Positions 22,960 to 36,609 of a DNA stretch of 64,000 nucleotides are shown piece after piece (within the stretch, counting starts at the first letter, position 1; the number at the start of each line of letters is the position of its first letter). The stretch covers positions 1 to 64,000 of the forward strand of contig JAVGVS010000474.1 in assembly GCA_032718565.1 (NCBI GenBank), in the 5' to 3' direction. The notes under the pieces were generated by a model. The model worked only from the letters and a program-made list of their open reading frames with translations. It searched no databases and was not told the origin of the DNA. The translations under genes were made by a program, and so were the position numbers. This stretch comes from Distichodus sexfasciatus. Taxonomy: Eukaryota > Chordata > Actinopteri > Characiformes > Distichodontidae.

Positions 22960-24130
22960 TTGTTGCTTAGAGAGCCATTAGAGAGTTACAGTAGTCCAAC
23001 TTTGAGGTGACCACGGATTGGACGAGGAACTGAGTAGCATCGCTGGTGAGACAGGGATGGATCCTCCTGATGGTAAAAAGAAGACATCTGCAGGGCCTGG
23101 AAAGGTTGTCAATATGTGAAAAGAATAACAGTTTATCATTCTGAGTGACAAGATTTCTTGCCGTCTTTGAGAAGATGATAAGAGTTCTCAAAAGAAATGG
23201 CAAGGTCATGGTTTGGTGAGAGATTCCCCTTGATGTACAGTCTTACTGGGATTTAACTTGAGGTGGTGGGTTGTCATCCAAGAAGAGATGTCAGCTAGGC
23301 AGTCTGAGATTCGGATTGAGACCTGTTGGTCATCAGGTGGAAAGGAGAGAATGAGTTGAGTGCCGTGTGTGGCAACAACCTTCCCAAGGGAACCAGTGTA
23401 TAAATAGAAGAGAAGGGGTCCAAGGACTGAACCCTCAGGAACACCAGTGGTCAGTTTTCGTGGAGCAGACTGGGAACCTTGTCATGCCGCCTGAAATGTT
23501 CAGCCGTAAGAGGTGAGATGCAAGCCATTGCCAGTTTGTACCTGAAATCCCAAGGTCTGGTGGCTGACTGTGTCGAAGGCTGCAGAAAGGACCAGAGGAT
23601 CAGAACCAAGGACATGTTGGCGAATCTAGCTGCATGACATTTTTTAGAGACGGCTAGAACTGCAGTCTCAGTAGAATGTGCAGCTTTGAATCCAGACTGA
23701 TGAGGGTCTTAGAGCACATTTTCAGACAGAAAAATATGAAGTTGGTTATAAACGGCTCATTCCAGAACTTTAAAAGGAAAGGAGAGCAGGGATACTGGTC
23801 TGTAATTGTTGACGTTTGAGCAGTCCAGAGAGGGCTTTTTTAGAATGCGTGTGACAACAGCAGACTTGAAGGCAGATGGATCATTACCAGTCATTAAGGA
23901 GCCATTGATTATGTATGCAATGTGTGGAAAAAGATCCTGAGATATGATCTGCAATGTATTTGAAGGGATCGGGTTGAGAGGACATGTGGTGGGGTTGCTG
24001 GGCGTCAGGGTCTGAGATACGTCCTCATGGGAAAGTGGCGCAAAGCCAAGAAGCTGAACAGCACGGGCAGGTTGCAAGCAGACAGGCAGCTTGTTAGTCG
24101 GAGGGAAGAAACTTCTAACAGTCATCAAAG
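22960..24130 (-). mobile_element. L2/CR1-like LINE reverse-transcriptase fragment
   Basis: The minus-strand frame 24128-23757 reads TCPLNPIPSNTLQIISQDLF and later RILKKPSLDCSNVNNYRPVS, the N-terminal part of an L2-type reverse transcriptase. A second frame (23209-22967) reads FLVQSVVTSKLDYCNSLMAL, a later segment of the same ORF2. The order along the minus strand is correct, and the frames are broken in between. It lies antisense to atf7ip. Confidence 0.8.
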
Positions 24131-24179
24131 ATTAAGAAGAAGCTGCATCCACGCCTTACATTACCAAATGCAATGCAAT

Positions 24180-24665
24180 GTGTTGGATGCAGTGGTGTAA
24201 AACACACCGCCACTGAACTCTAGAGCTGGAGTGACAAATCTCGCTTTGCCGTCTGGCTGCCGATGGACAAGTCTGGGTTTGGCGGTTGCTGGGAGAATGG
24301 TATTTGTCTTACTGCTTCAGTGTGTAGGGGAGACTGTGGTGTTGGCTCGGCCCCTTATTTCCAGTGAAAGGAACTCTTAATGGTTTGGCAGACCTAGAGA
24401 TTTTGGACAATTTTATATGCCCAACTTTGTGGGAACAGTTTGGGGATGGCCTCTTCCTATTCCAACATGACTGCGTACCAGTGCACAAAGCATAAATGGA
24501 TGAGTGACTTTGGTGTGGAGGAACCTGACTGGCCTGCACAGAGCCCTGACCTCAACCCAATTAAACAACTTTTAGGATGAGGGGAGACTGCAACGTCCAA
24601 CATCAGCTGATGACCTCACAAATGCCCAAATGCACAAATTTCTCTCATGGAGACCATCAAACGTA
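24180..24665 (+). mobile_element. Second Tc1-like transposase fragment (different subfamily)
   Basis: The DNA encodes, across frames, the recognisable middle and end of a Tc1-type transposase. This includes sequence for VWRLL-like and DWPAQSPDLNPI (around 24520-24560) and a GPLFPVKGTL-like block. There are internal deletions and no TIRs. It sits just downstream of the LINE fragment. Confidence 0.7.
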
Positions 24666-24704
24666 CATTTCAGTGTTGCATACTAGTCAAGGAGTGTGGG
24701 CCGC

Positions 24705-24790
24705 TTTTACAGCGGCCAGGGAGCAGTGCTTGGGGATGGTACCTTGCTTATGAGTTCCTCAGTGGTACCGTTACCTGTCTGAGACTTAAT
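24705..24790 (-). mobile_element. Truncated SINE, same family as 4535
   Basis: Minus-strand remnant carrying GAGCAGTGCTTGGGGATGGT and GAGTTCCTCAGTGGTACCGT, the core of the SINE. The tRNA head and tail are missing. Confidence 0.55.
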
Positions 24791-25619
24791 CTTGTTTCAA
24801 GTCTACAATCTCATTCAACTTGAATATGGAGAGTGCAAGAACTTGACTCAAGAGTGCTGCAAGTAGCATGGCATGTTTTGTTCAGCCATCAGTTATAGCA
24901 GGGAGGAAATAAGTCAAGCTCTGCTTGAATTATGTAAAAAAGCCAGTGCAGAAATCCACACTTATTAACAAACATGTTGGTACTATCAACAATACACTGC
25001 ATTCAATAATTGAAGAATCATTGGCTGTCGGCTTTTTTTAAGAGAGTCATCGGGAAGACCGACTCTATTTGGAGGTTACGAGGCTGCCCCCTTCAGCGTC
25101 ACCGGAGCCATCTAGGACCACACCTGTGGAAGCAGTCATCCAAGAGACACACTGGAAGAACAAGTTAGCATATGGAACTCCAGACAAGGCCGCATTTTAT
25201 TCAAACTTGGGACCCGGAGGCCCATTCCCAGCCACTTACATGTGCTACCATAGCTACTGTCACCAACACCGAGGTGGGGGGATGGCACCCTTAGCAGTTT
25301 CGAAAAATGATCCTTCTGTGCCAATTCACTTAACATAGTCTCGCCACCCACAGTAGAGAACCAGCTAACGTCTGGTTACTTTCTGCTAGCGTGCCAGGAA
25401 TGATTTCTGTGGGATTCCTAAGGATCCACATGAAACCCAGCAGGGATCTTTCACAGATCACGATGGCAAACCGAATGATTGCAACCCACCCAAGCCCCTC
25501 CTTCTACCGGAGCCTCTCTTTGCCCCGGTGCCGTAGTCCCCGCCCTGGCACCAACGGGGAACCCGAAAAAGCTGACATCCGAGACGCCTAGTCCCTCCCT
25601 GATTTGGGCATGTTGAATT

Positions 25620-25840
25620 TACATGTTCATTTGACCCAAATGACCCATTTGTTACTGTGGCGAAGTGCTTAGTGTTGTCACCTCCCAACAAGAAGGTCCT
25701 GGGTTCAATCCCCTGGTTGGCTGTGGGGCCTTTTGTGTGGAGTTTGTGTGCTCTAGCCATGTCTGCATGGGTTTTGTCCGAGTGCTCCAGTTTCCTCCCG
25801 CAGTCCTTGCATCCATCGTTGTTCAGTTCCCATGACCATG
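25620..25840 (-). mobile_element. Dispersed repeat, same family as 52205-52548
   Basis: On the minus strand it contains GGGGATTGAACCCAGGACCT and CATGCAGACATGGCTAGAGC, parallel to the GGATCGGATCCAGGACCTTC copy at 52.5 kb. It is common in teleosts, but I am not sure of its class. Confidence 0.55.
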
Positions 25841-26324
25841 ATTGGGATTAAGTGGTTCATTTAATTAATGAATGAATTTGACATGGTTTGGTTAGCTGTT
25901 GAGCTGTGCAATTGAATGGCACAAAAATGAAATGTGGTTCTGACAAATTGGTAAGTTACTTGATTATTGACCAGGAGTTTGTCTCTATCCGACCCTCAGC
26001 ACTCCCCCTATAGCAAGTCAATCTAAACTGCTCTGTAAAAGACTGCCTCTAAAATAGAAATAGACCATGGTGATGTTTCAAGTCTTGCTCTGTCTTGCCC
26101 CCAAGTCTATCACCATTGAGCCCCTGAGCAATGCTCTTAAGCCTAAATTGCCTCAGTGAGACTGTGCCAGGAACTAGTCATTCTGGATAGCTTAACTTCT
26201 TGACCAACAAGAGGTAAAGCTGCTTGCCAGTGGGTTTTATTTGAGATATTTATTTTCACAGTCAAAATGGAATCTAGACTTTGAAGGCCAAAAGGTTGAT
26301 ATGATCTTTTTCAAGTTCCCAAAA

Positions 26325-26400
26325 GTGGTTCCTGGGATTCAAAGCCCCAATCTTATGATTACCAACCCAGGGTTTCAGGCTCTTAGACCACTGTGCCTCC
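26325..26400 (-). mobile_element. tRNA-like SINE head, minus strand
   Basis: The minus strand reads GGAGGCACAGTGGTCTAAGA (box A-like) and GGGGCTTTGAATCCC (box B-like). It is too degenerate for a tRNA gene. Confidence 0.4.
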
Positions 26401-26589
26401 ACCATTTCTACATGTGACCCACGCGGAAAAGGAATGTGCTGTTGTTCACACATGTGGCGGTATATTGTTGAGGTGTGTTCTTCACACTGAAAAAAGTGTT
26501 GCCTGTTCAGCGCTAAAAGAACATACATTTCTTACATGCAAATTCTTTGAATTGTAAAGATTAGACGCTCATATAAAGAAAAAAGGACT

Positions 26590-26760
26590 AGCGTTGGTGA
26601 TCTAGTGGTTAGGATACTTGCCTCTGGACCAAGAGGTCATGGTTTTCTAATGCTTCCACCAGCACTTCCACCACTGTGTCCCTGAGCAAGAGTCCCTGAA
26701 ATTAGGATTTGGAAGTCACTCTGACCATAAAAGTGTTTGAATTTTGGAAGAGCCTAAAAA
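26590..26760 (+). mobile_element. tRNA-derived SINE of another family
   Basis: GGTGATCTAGTGGTTAGGAT resembles a tRNA-Glu-type box A, followed by a degenerate box B (GGTCATGGTTTTCTAATGC) and an unrelated body. Confidence 0.45.
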
Positions 26761-26925
26761 TACAGGTGGGCCCCTGAGTAAGACCCAACTCCAGGTTGTT
26801 CCTGGGAAACTGTCCCTGCAATTACTAAATGTTGCATAAGAACATCCAGTAAATACCGTAAATATTTATAGTAAAGTATCTCTGTAGATATTTTTAATGG
26901 TAATCTATTAGATATCTACATTTGT

Positions 26926-27000
26926 GTGCCCCCCCTGTTCGTTGCACATGGAACAGTCTGAACTTTATTACCCCTCCCACACAGTTTCCCTCCCTTTCAT
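26926..27000 (+). repeat. Array B-block (isolated copy)
   Basis: GCACATGGAACAGTCTGAAC is followed by TTACCCCTCCCACACAG and TTTCCCTCCC. It parallels ATGGTACAGTCGTAGTTTAG and TTCCCCTCCCCCACACG at 33.77 kb. Confidence 0.4.
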
Positions 27001-27881
27001 GTTACGGCTGTCCACATTAGAAGAAGCTAGTCAGCACTCTGTGGACTCACTTTGTGAATCAGGTCACCTTAGAGGACTTCCTTAAGAGGTTGTTTATATT
27101 TGTCTTTTTCCCCCCACATCTACATTCGTTGTATTGAACATTTTTGTGTGTAAAAATCTCCCCACAAGTAAGTTATACTAAGCTTCACCATAGCCATGCA
27201 CAAGCTAATTCATTAATTTCAGATAATCCTAGTGCTGTTTCTTGATGTACGAGAACTACACCAAGTACTACGACCATTGGTTAAGGTATTAGTTCAACAT
27301 TGAATGATTTAGAATGCTGCATAGTTAATTAATCTTGTACTAGTTTATTTTAATTATTACTAACATTGCAGCCTAGAATGTTAGATTTCTGTAAAATTAT
27401 GAATGATGCTCAAAATATTTTACTGCAAATGCCAAGTCATTAACAATAAGTAAGTAACTTTATTTTTTAGTGTTTTGAACATCTTGTATAGGTTCTGTAA
27501 AAGAGTAAATGAGTAAAAACATTTATTTCAATGTTTCTGATTATCTCACAATATCATTAACATGCAAAATGCTTAAGATTTTTTACTAACATTTCTGGAA
27601 CTACTGACATTGCGTTTCGTTTTAACCCAAATCTCATATGTATCTAATTGGCATTTTAGAATTGGATTAGTTTTGATGACCTTGTGACTCAACGAGTCCT
27701 AACTTAGATATAGAAAAAAGACCTTTCAAAGACAAAGAAAAACAAGTGACGTGACAATATTTGACACAGCATGCATTAGACACGTTCGGATTTCCCCCCT
27801 TCTTTTTCCAAGTGCGTGTTACTGTGCATGTTTTAGCTGGGTTCAGTGGAGCAGCTCCTCTCTGAGCATTTTGGCTGAGCT

Positions 27882-27910
27882 GGTGGCCATTTTGAGTTAC
27901 TGCAGGGAAA
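27882..27910 (+). repeat. Array module, YY1-like variant
   Basis: GAGCTGGTGGCCATTTTGAG then TTACTGCAGGG, nearly identical to the 20.43 kb copy. Confidence 0.45.
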
Positions 27911-30290
27911 AGCAACTATAAAATGTCTGACCTGGGTGGAAACTTAGCACAGACAATGATGTAGACACTAGTACTCTATTTCTGGATTAAACATAGGTAA
28001 TTAAAAAACAACAACAAATTATTTGTATTATTACAAATACACTGTAAAGAAATATTAGCTAGGTACTTCAGAAGGATTATGTTCACTTCATCAAATGAAT
28101 CACTGACAGGCTATTTGGGGAAAGAAATTAACAATGTTCGATTGAACTTGTGCTTAAGAGATCCACAATTTGTTGATGGAAGGCATGACTTACAAGAAAA
28201 ATAGAGAAAGGAAGGAACTCTCAGAGAAAATACTTTTTCCTGAGCAACATGGCAGATGTTGCTGTTGTAGATGTCCGATTGGTTAATGATTCTGTGTTAT
28301 GTCCTTTTTGTAATTCTGGTGTTTTGCTGGTTAAATCTACACAGCTTAATTCTTTTTTTTTTTTCCTCCGCAGGGTTGTCCATCGTAATTGAACATTGTT
28401 GGGATTTAAGGATCTACCTTAATATTTCCCTGGCCAGCGCAACTTGTAAGTTAAGATTGATGTAATCATAAAGTATTTGTCTGCCTATCCATTTAAGCTT
28501 GATATTCAGAAATCATACTCAGAATATTATAAATGTATACTTCAAATTTGTTTGGTAGATCATAATAGAAATGACTGATCATGTCATATGCCACTGATGA
28601 ACACATAACCAAATTTGTGGCTAATTATTTTGTACTTGATAAAGATCAACGATGGTGACAGTGCAGGAAAAAAATGAAAATGAACCGCATGGTCCTGTAA
28701 AACAGCAGGCAGACTATTGTTCAGAGTGCCACTAACTTTTTATTGGTATATAATAAACAGAACAGCTGGGGTTTCATGACCACATTTTCATAGGCATGTT
28801 GTGTTTAAATTTATTAAAGCTTGTCAGTTGCCTACAGTCAGAATGTATTTGTCTATTCACAATGACCATGTAACATTTAATGCAAAATTAACAACCTATT
28901 AACTTAAATACAAATGTGTAAAGATGCATTCTCTTCTACATATAAAATTGCATTGGACAAAAGCTGTGTACAGGATAAAATTATTTTCTGACCTTCGTTT
29001 CATTTCCATAATAAGCAGCACAATCTGGTTGACTGCAATCACTGCATTTGATTTCTAAGAGCCTGAATGCATTTAGAACATCATCAAAGGAAAGTTACCC
29101 CTGCCGTCATTAGTATGAAATGGATTTTTTAATGGTAAATAGATACTGTGTGGTTCTCTTTTTGAGTGGGAAATAGTTGCTGCCAGAACCCTGACTACAC
29201 ACAAAATATGTCCACATGTGTGTCCTTAGCATTCATCAGTCATTTAAACAGCATTCCAGAAAAATAATAACATGTATACCCCGATGATGTCCCGCTCTTC
29301 AATATCCCCTGCTTCTCTGATCATGATCTTGACCAGACTCGTGTTTTAATTTGTATATTTATTCATTCTTTTATGTGTATACAGTACGTTGTGATCACTC
29401 ACAAGTGATCATCACATTGTATGGTATCGGCTCAGACTGCGTGACTATAACAGATCACACGATTGTAGTAGCTCACACTGTGCCATCTCACAGCACGATT
29501 TCATCCTACGGATTCGCTGCAGGATCCAGTAGAGCTTTTTGCGTTCAGTTTCACACATGCACACACTGATGCAACATTCCTACACTACATTTCTTATTGC
29601 CAGTACATGCTTCCTAAGCTGATGCATATTCACAGTTATTTCATACAAATTATGTCTGAGACAACAGTTTGCGAGGCTGCTTGCACTGTGTGACACGAAC
29701 ATTTCTGACAAATCCTTTTGATTGTGTGACAGCATGATACTGGCAAAATGCGTAAATTTGTCACGTAACCCAGGACACGCTGTATGACTGACTGGCGACT
29801 GCCGACTGAGCTGAAAATTGTCACGGGTGAAAAATGTAAAATTCAAATGAAAAAACAATGATGTTGCTTTTATCATGCTAGTACTGTAAGAATGTTAAAA
29901 GATGATAGAGTAAAACATTTCAAAGGTAAACCATTGAACTTAAAGGAGAGCTACATTGTCTTGGCAAAGTTATGGCATTTTTCAAGGTTTGGATATATAG
30001 TTTGTCTTCCTCTTTCTGTGGAAAGGCCTTTTTCCATCATTATTTTGACTTCCTTACGTTGTCCGGAAGATGACAGGACTACGAGACAGTTTAGGTATAG
30101 TTGTAGTTGAGGAAAATCAGAAAACGCATGCGTCAAAAAAATTTCGTGCTTCACTTTTGTGATTTTTTTTTAAATGTGCAGAGACTGAGAACAAACTAGT
30201 TTCATGTTTCTCATCGATGTTGAGTAAAACAACACCAGAACCAGTGCTCTCGCTGTCTGCTTTTTCTGGCTGTGGGGATTCAGAGATGGT

Positions 30291-30355
30291 GCTGCTGGTG
30301 GCCATTTTGTGCCATTGCATCAAATATCTGCTTGCTTGAAATGGCAGAACGTGGG
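30291..30355 (+). repeat. Array module, YY1-like variant
   Basis: GCTGCTGGTGGCCATTTTGT, followed by a GTGGGTGGAGC tract 40 bp downstream. Confidence 0.4.
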
Positions 30356-32461
30356 TGGAGCTCTTAAAGAAACCTTGTTACAACTGTGACACACGATTTG
30401 TCTTTATTGAGCATAACTTATATCGCTGTTGTGTGCTTCTGTATAGTCTGTAAAAGAGAGATTGTGTACTTGTCACAGCCTTATGTTGTGCTTTTGTTTA
30501 CTCTTTTTTTAACATGAATATTTTAATATAATAGGACATTTAACATAGTCACTCCATAGGCACTACACAGATCAGGTTTATTTACATTTGCAAAAACAAT
30601 TTTGGTCATGTTTGTGATGTAGTCATCAAGAGTATACTCATGTTTAAATGCATGATTTGTAAAGCCCCCTGCTAAAGATTCATCATTGTGATCAAAGAGC
30701 CATTTTATGAAGCTATTAATAATTAAGACGGCAATATCTTTGCGTAGTTGTGGCAGTATAAATTCTCAACATAGCGGATAACACTTATGAAAGCCTGTCT
30801 TGTTTGGAGGTGGGGGAGGGGAGGTGTGCCTTGCTGGAACGAGTCTCAGCTGGTTCAGACCGGTTCCTGCCGCACAATTCTGATTGGACAGCAGGGCTAG
30901 AATTTTAAGTGATTGCTGTTGTTTCCACTTAAAACTCTCATTGCTAGCATTAAATAATTCACATGCTTGTGCTTTGTGCATGTGTGTTTTAGTTGGGCAT
31001 AGACACGCAGGGTCTACCTTACAGCACTGAGGCTTTTCTGCCCCGGTGCTGTGTGTTGCTGCGTCCTAGCGTTGTTAGCGCACTGTAGCAGTGGAAGGCT
31101 TTTAGGATTCCATCTGTGTTCCTTTTTTGTTTATTTTTGTAGCCTTGTTTGTGTCCCTGTAGTATTTTGAGAATGGTATAGTCCATTGCTGTCTATTCCA
31201 GCTGCATGTTCTGTGTCTGGAACGAGTGACGGAGTGAGCCTGTCTAAAAGGAATATAATTCTGGATGTTAACACCGTTTGTGAGGGTGAACGTTAGCTGG
31301 TACAAAATGTGATCTTCCTTCTTCTTCTTCAACAAAAAAATCATCAGTGTTAAATACTGTCCGTTAACATTGGTTAGCACCTACTTCATCACTCCATCCA
31401 AATCCCGTCCATGTAACAGTTGGTATGATCCTGTCTCATATCAGATTTCCTCACAGCCCCTGACAGTCTCATTACTAAATCGAATGTTGTTGTCTTTGTT
31501 GTTTGTCCTCCTGATGAGCTATTTTTTAAATAATTGCTGCTTTTCTAGTTTAGATTGACAAATTGGCTGGCCCATTCCCAAGCAGTTCCCTTACGTATTT
31601 TGCCTCCGAAAAAGTCTGAAAATAGTTGTTAGTTTAAATGGTAGGTTTGTTCCTTAGAGTAGGATTTCTGCGTTGTTGGTTAAACATGGCTTGGGTACTA
31701 ATACCTATTTTAGCTATGTACCATAAACTGTTTTGTCATTTGAAATAAGTGCTCAGAAAGAGTGTGCTAGAGGGGAGTGGATCAGAAAGGTCAAAAACGA
31801 GTGTTGAAAATCATGTCTGGTATTCTCCGTTAGGACAGCGAGGCCACATTTTTTTCATCGAATTCTTGTCGCTATGTTAAAAAATGGAATGGTTATAGTC
31901 AGCTACAGTTATGTAGAATATGTTTAGTAAATTTTGTTTATGCTTGTTGTATAGTGGTCAGAAAGTGGAAGGACAGACAGCAAGCTGTGATAGTTGCTCT
32001 CTCACTGATCTCCAATCTACCTCCCAAGGACATGATGTATTGGCAAAAAGCACAGGCTTCTCCCCTTCGCTTCTGTGTTTTGTTTTTTGTTTGTCTGGTA
32101 TTTAGCATGGTAACCTAATAGCGTAATAACGCCAGGTCACTCGGGTCGTGTGGTTAAAAATTCACCTGGTGATACAGCGTATTAACCGTCAGATTGTGCC
32201 CTACTACAAATAGGTAACACTGATTGTACAGCTGAAAAGTGCTGCTGTAAGTTTGTACACTGCGTTTGAACACTGATAGCTTGGTTTATGAAGGTTCGAA
32301 GCTGGGACGAAACTAAAATGTGGATCATTTGCTGGTCCCACACGACCTGGGTGAGAAACACTGAGTTAAAAGTAAATTGGATTGTTTTCTAGTCAAAAGC
32401 ATTTTCTGATTTTAGGAGCCTGATCGAAAAAACAGCTGCCTAATAAATTGATGTTTTTCTT

Positions 32462-32583
32462 GCTCCCTCTTGTGTTGGCTCAGAGTTGTCCCTCCTCTAT
32501 TTTGTCAGAATGGTACAGCCTGTTGCTAGCAGATATTTTTCCATCCTGTTTGCTCGGTGCAGTTTGCTGCAGAGGGGGAGGGG
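32462..32583 (+). repeat. Array A-module 1 (CTCF-like plus G-tract)
   Basis: The order is GCTCCCTCTTGTGTTGG, CCCTCCTC, GAATGGTACAGCCTGT, TATTTTTCCATCC and CTGCAGAGGGGGAGGGG. It shares the 15-mer CTCCCTCTTGTGTTG with modules 3 and 5. Confidence 0.7.
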
Positions 32584-32869
32584 ATTTTGTTCCTCTTCAA
32601 CATACACGTTTTAACTGTTTCTCTAAAAGGTAAAAGGTTAGGTGCTTTTGTATTTAAGGTGCAATCTGTGTTCCAAATGCTCCTTTTCTATGCGATGACT
32701 ACAGTATATTTTTCTTGTACTTTACAGAAAGTATTATTATGGAACTTTTTACACATGAACAAAAGCATTTATACTTCAACTTATCGATATTGCAATTGTC
32801 ACTGGGTGAGTGTTTCATGATTCAACTTGTATTTTATTGGCACAACCACAAAGAATGTGCTCTACCCCG

Positions 32870-32945
32870 CAGCCTACATGGTAGAGTCCGATCTGCGTTG
32901 TCCCCTCCCCCGTCTGTCCTCTCCCGCGCTCTCTCGCCTATATAT
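32870..32945 (+). repeat. Array B-block 1
   Basis: TACATGGTAGAGTCCGATC, then GTCCCCTCCCCCGTCTGTCC and CCCGCGCTCTCTCG. It lies about 410 bp after A-module 1. Confidence 0.5.
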
Positions 32946-33439
32946 TGAGCCAAACAGGGGCTGTGCTCAAGTCCTTCCTCTCGCAAGTCTTCATGGCCTA
33001 CGTCTGAAGATTTGAACGGCGCTCAGGTTAACCTTTTTAGATTTTTAAAAATGTATTGCCATATATCAGTCGTCTTTATCATATCTTTGTCACAACACAC
33101 TGTCCTCGTTAATTAAGATAGTTATAAATATCATTTATAAAAACGGTATTTATGTTGATGGTAATTAAATGAGGTGTAATAGTTATCATTCGTAAGGTCA
33201 AGTAATTTTTCCGATGTGTCCGTTTGCTGCTGTTGTCTGTTTGTTGTCGCGAGGCTAAGTAACTAGCATCGCATTTTTCACTGTTGGCATTTTGAGTAAT
33301 GCTTTGTCTGGAAATTTTGGGGGTTTTCTTTTGTAAGGATTTCAAAAATGTTGTTCTTTTTATTTATTTGTCATCTTAAATTTCTTTTTAGTCTGTTTTT
33401 TGGATTTTTGCTCTGCTGTGGTCATGCGAGTTTGGTCTT

Positions 33440-33560
33440 GCGCCCTCTTGTGTTGGGTCGGAGATGTGCACACCCCCATTTTTGGTGATGGGGGGGGAAA
33501 AAAGTGGTACATTCTGTGCAGCTCTAGGATCTGTTTGCATTGTGCAGCAGTGGGGGATGG
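33440..33560 (+). repeat. Array A-module 2 (best CTCF match of the series)
   Basis: GCGCCCTCTTGTGTTGGG reads on the minus strand as ACACAAGAGGGCGC, 13 of 14 against the CTCF core CCASNAGRKGGCRS. It is followed by CACACCCCCA, GTGGTACATTCTGTGCAGCT and GCAGCAGTGGGGGATGG. Confidence 0.65.
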
Positions 33561-33754
33561 TGTCAGTTTTGTGGTATTCACAGTGCCTTGTTTCACCCCT
33601 GCTTAAAGTTAGAAACGATATGTTTATGGTTGTTTAGGGTATTTCGTGTGGATTAACACAAACTGTTTTGTTGAGTTTATTGCATAATTTCAAAATGCAA
33701 TTTTTTGTTTAGTGGATTAAGGTGGTGAGGGTGTTAACGCTGTTCTTTTGTCAC

Positions 33755-33860
33755 CCTACAACACTGTAAAACAAATGGTACAGTCGTAGTTTAGTTCCCC
33801 TCCCCCACACGATTCACACTTCCTCTGCCGCTGCTCTCGCTCTTTCACTCCCACCTACAT
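33755..33860 (+). repeat. Array B-block 2
   Basis: ACAAATGGTACAGTCGTAGT, then TAGTTCCCCTCCCCCACACG and CTGCTCTCGCTCTTTC. Confidence 0.5.
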
Positions 33861-36609
33861 TCGGTGTGTTGTTTTTCGCTGGTTAGCCTAGCTGCCGTGC
33901 TTGCATTTCTCCACTCAAAAATGATTGTGGGATTGCACAAGAATTAGCCAAGCACTGTTTTGTTTTAATATTCTTTGATATAGCGATAACAATTTCATTG
34001 GTTAACATTATATCTACATTTACGACTGTTCAAACCTACATTTATTTATCACATTTTAGTGTCTCATTTTATTAAATTAAATTAAAAATCTTGGCCAGCG
34101 CTTTTGGGATGTTGATCATGTTTTATACCGCAGGATCGAAAGGCCTTTACATGGATTTACACAAGTAGGTCAACATAGAAAACCACAGATTTGTTGTTTA
34201 ATGGGATCTGCCTGCTCTGTCCTCCAGATTACTAGAATACTAATGTGCTCCACAAACATTTAGAAAATTATCCATTACATACAGATGAAGATGATTCAGG
34301 ATTTGGCAGAAGTTTATCGTTGCTGACTTGTCTGTCATAGGCTGTGGATGATGGTTTGTTTTTTTGTTTTTTTTAGCTTCTAGACTATGATTGTGGAACT
34401 AGAGAATTTGGAAGCTGATAGTAATGCAAAATCCCTGGTCATTTCGTGAGAAGGGAATTAAACGTCATTGCTTCTGGTGCCGCAGTTCATTTGATACTCC
34501 TTTTATGAAAATGTTTGTTATAAGATGATGAGAAACCTATTTTTTAAATGTTTTTGTACCACATCTCTCCTTCAACTGTTTTCTTAAAAAGAATAAAGCG
34601 CCTGTTCCAAAAAGAGTGTTGAAAATTACGACAATGACACCTGCTGTGAGCAAATGTGGAGTTTGTGTGAATTACACTTGAGAGTCACTTTTTAGACACA
34701 CATGTGCAGCTCCATTTTAAGTGATGCAGCCATTTTGTTTTGTGGATTAGCTATGAGGAGGTAAAAGACATTGTTGCTAAAATTGTTGAGTGTAAATGCA
34801 ATCTCTGTCTAATACATATACAGCCAATACTTGTAAAGTTGCGAAGAAAAGAACCACTGTCGAAATTACATGACACAGACACTGCAAAAATGACTGCAAG
34901 GTCGTTGCATTGCTGAAAGCCACAGTGCGTTACTCTCTCGTCTCAGTGAAACAATAAAACTGCTGTTCCTGCATTTTAATCGGACTGCATATCTGCACAT
35001 TTATACCAAATAAATGAAAATTCTGGTAGAGGACAGAATTGAAAGCGATTGGGGACAGCGGCAGGCAACGGTATTGCTAAGTAGCATTTAGCCTGTCAGA
35101 TGAAATGTTAACATTTTGGCTTGAAAAATGTGATTTAGAGACAAGTTTTCATTACAGCCTGGCTTACATTGGCTATAAAAAACTGGACCACAATTTTCGC
35201 CTGCATTCTTTCCTGCGTTCCTGCAAGAAAATTCCTAGAAAATGTCTACGTCATATTCGTAAGGATCTTAAACTGCCGACAGAAACTGCCCAGATGTATG
35301 ACAAAGGCCACAGTAATTATGAACAATGATTAAAATGTTGACATGTTAACATAATATTATACAACTGAACAATTTAAGAAACCACAATAATACTTGCAGT
35401 GAAACTTGCGCCAGAATGCTCTTGAGTATTTGTTAAGTCTGAGAACAAACTTAAGAACAAATCTCAAGTAAGAAAACATTGGTGAAGGCCTTCATTGCCA
35501 TGGAACATTTTCTCCTTAAGAAAGGTTGGTGAATGTTATGGAAAAATTCCTCCTATTTTGTCACGCATTGAATGTTGTTTGATGAGTCCCGGAATATCAT
35601 CAGTCCTTTGTAGGGCAGTTATGCACAGCTGAGCATATCAAATTTCGACTTCTGTTCAAATAGCTTTTTTGGTGGAAATTTCCTTGTAAACTACCAGCGA
35701 CAGTTCACTATCAAGTAATTGTGATGTTGTATCACACAGCTTTACTCCATAGTCATAAACAAATTTAGTGGAAAGTGTGACCTTGTTAGTCAGCCAGTCC
35801 AAGTTGTTCCGCAACTGTTAGAGGTCAGACCATTAATCACCGAACTTTTTTGGCCAGGTTTCCCAGATTTATCACAAAGGAAGTTGCACGGGTAACAATT
35901 TGGTTTGTAAAACTGCTGCAGTCTTCAACTTTACTGGACTTTCAAACCTCTGTACTAGCATTGGGAGAAAATGTCTGCTGTTTGCAGGCGGTTTATATAT
36001 TGAAGGACTGAAGGATATTCTTTTTAGTTTTTAGTGAAGAACTAGTCAGAACTTCACTTCAGAAGCAAACGCATTTGCTATGAAGCGATAACTTTGGTCA
36101 TTCGCAAATTTTGGCCTGTCGGACTAGTGCATTGTATAGCTGTGCGACAGAAACAGGCAAAGACCTTGTCGAATATAAGAAAATCCAGATGTCCGGGGTG
36201 CATACGCTTCACAGAAACGAAATTCACAGACATCGGGGAACGTGACTTGAACAGCTTGAACGTGACTCTGCCTATAAGAGCTCCCTGAGAAGAGCACATG
36301 AAGCCCTAAGGGACTCTTCACTGCACATGATCAGCTAGGTTCAAGCAAGGCTTACGCATGTGACCCTCAGATCCGCAGTACCACAGAGTGGTTTCGATGT
36401 TGAAATTATCGGTGGAATTTGTATTTTTACAAGTCATCAGAGCACTGGTCTCCCAGAACTGCAGTTTGACTGCATGTTGAGCCACAAGATGCTTTACTGC
36501 ATGTTCAACTCACCAGAAGCTCATTAGCCTAAATGGAAAAGAAGTGAAAACAGCTACAATGTTAGAAAGTTGTTTTCCTTGACATGGCCACGAGAAAGCT
36601 TTCTGTCTT

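Noticed and set aside
25069..25591. Pair of ORFs suggesting a gene or retroelement fragment
   Set aside because: No domain recognised. They lie within TE debris and frames do not connect.
26590..26665. Possible tRNA gene
   Set aside because: Box A is good but the anticodon arm and box B are degenerate and a SINE body follows, so it is a SINE head.
35105..35329. 74-aa ORF in the long intron
   Set aside because: No family resemblance, no splice signals in phase, and length within chance for AT-rich DNA.
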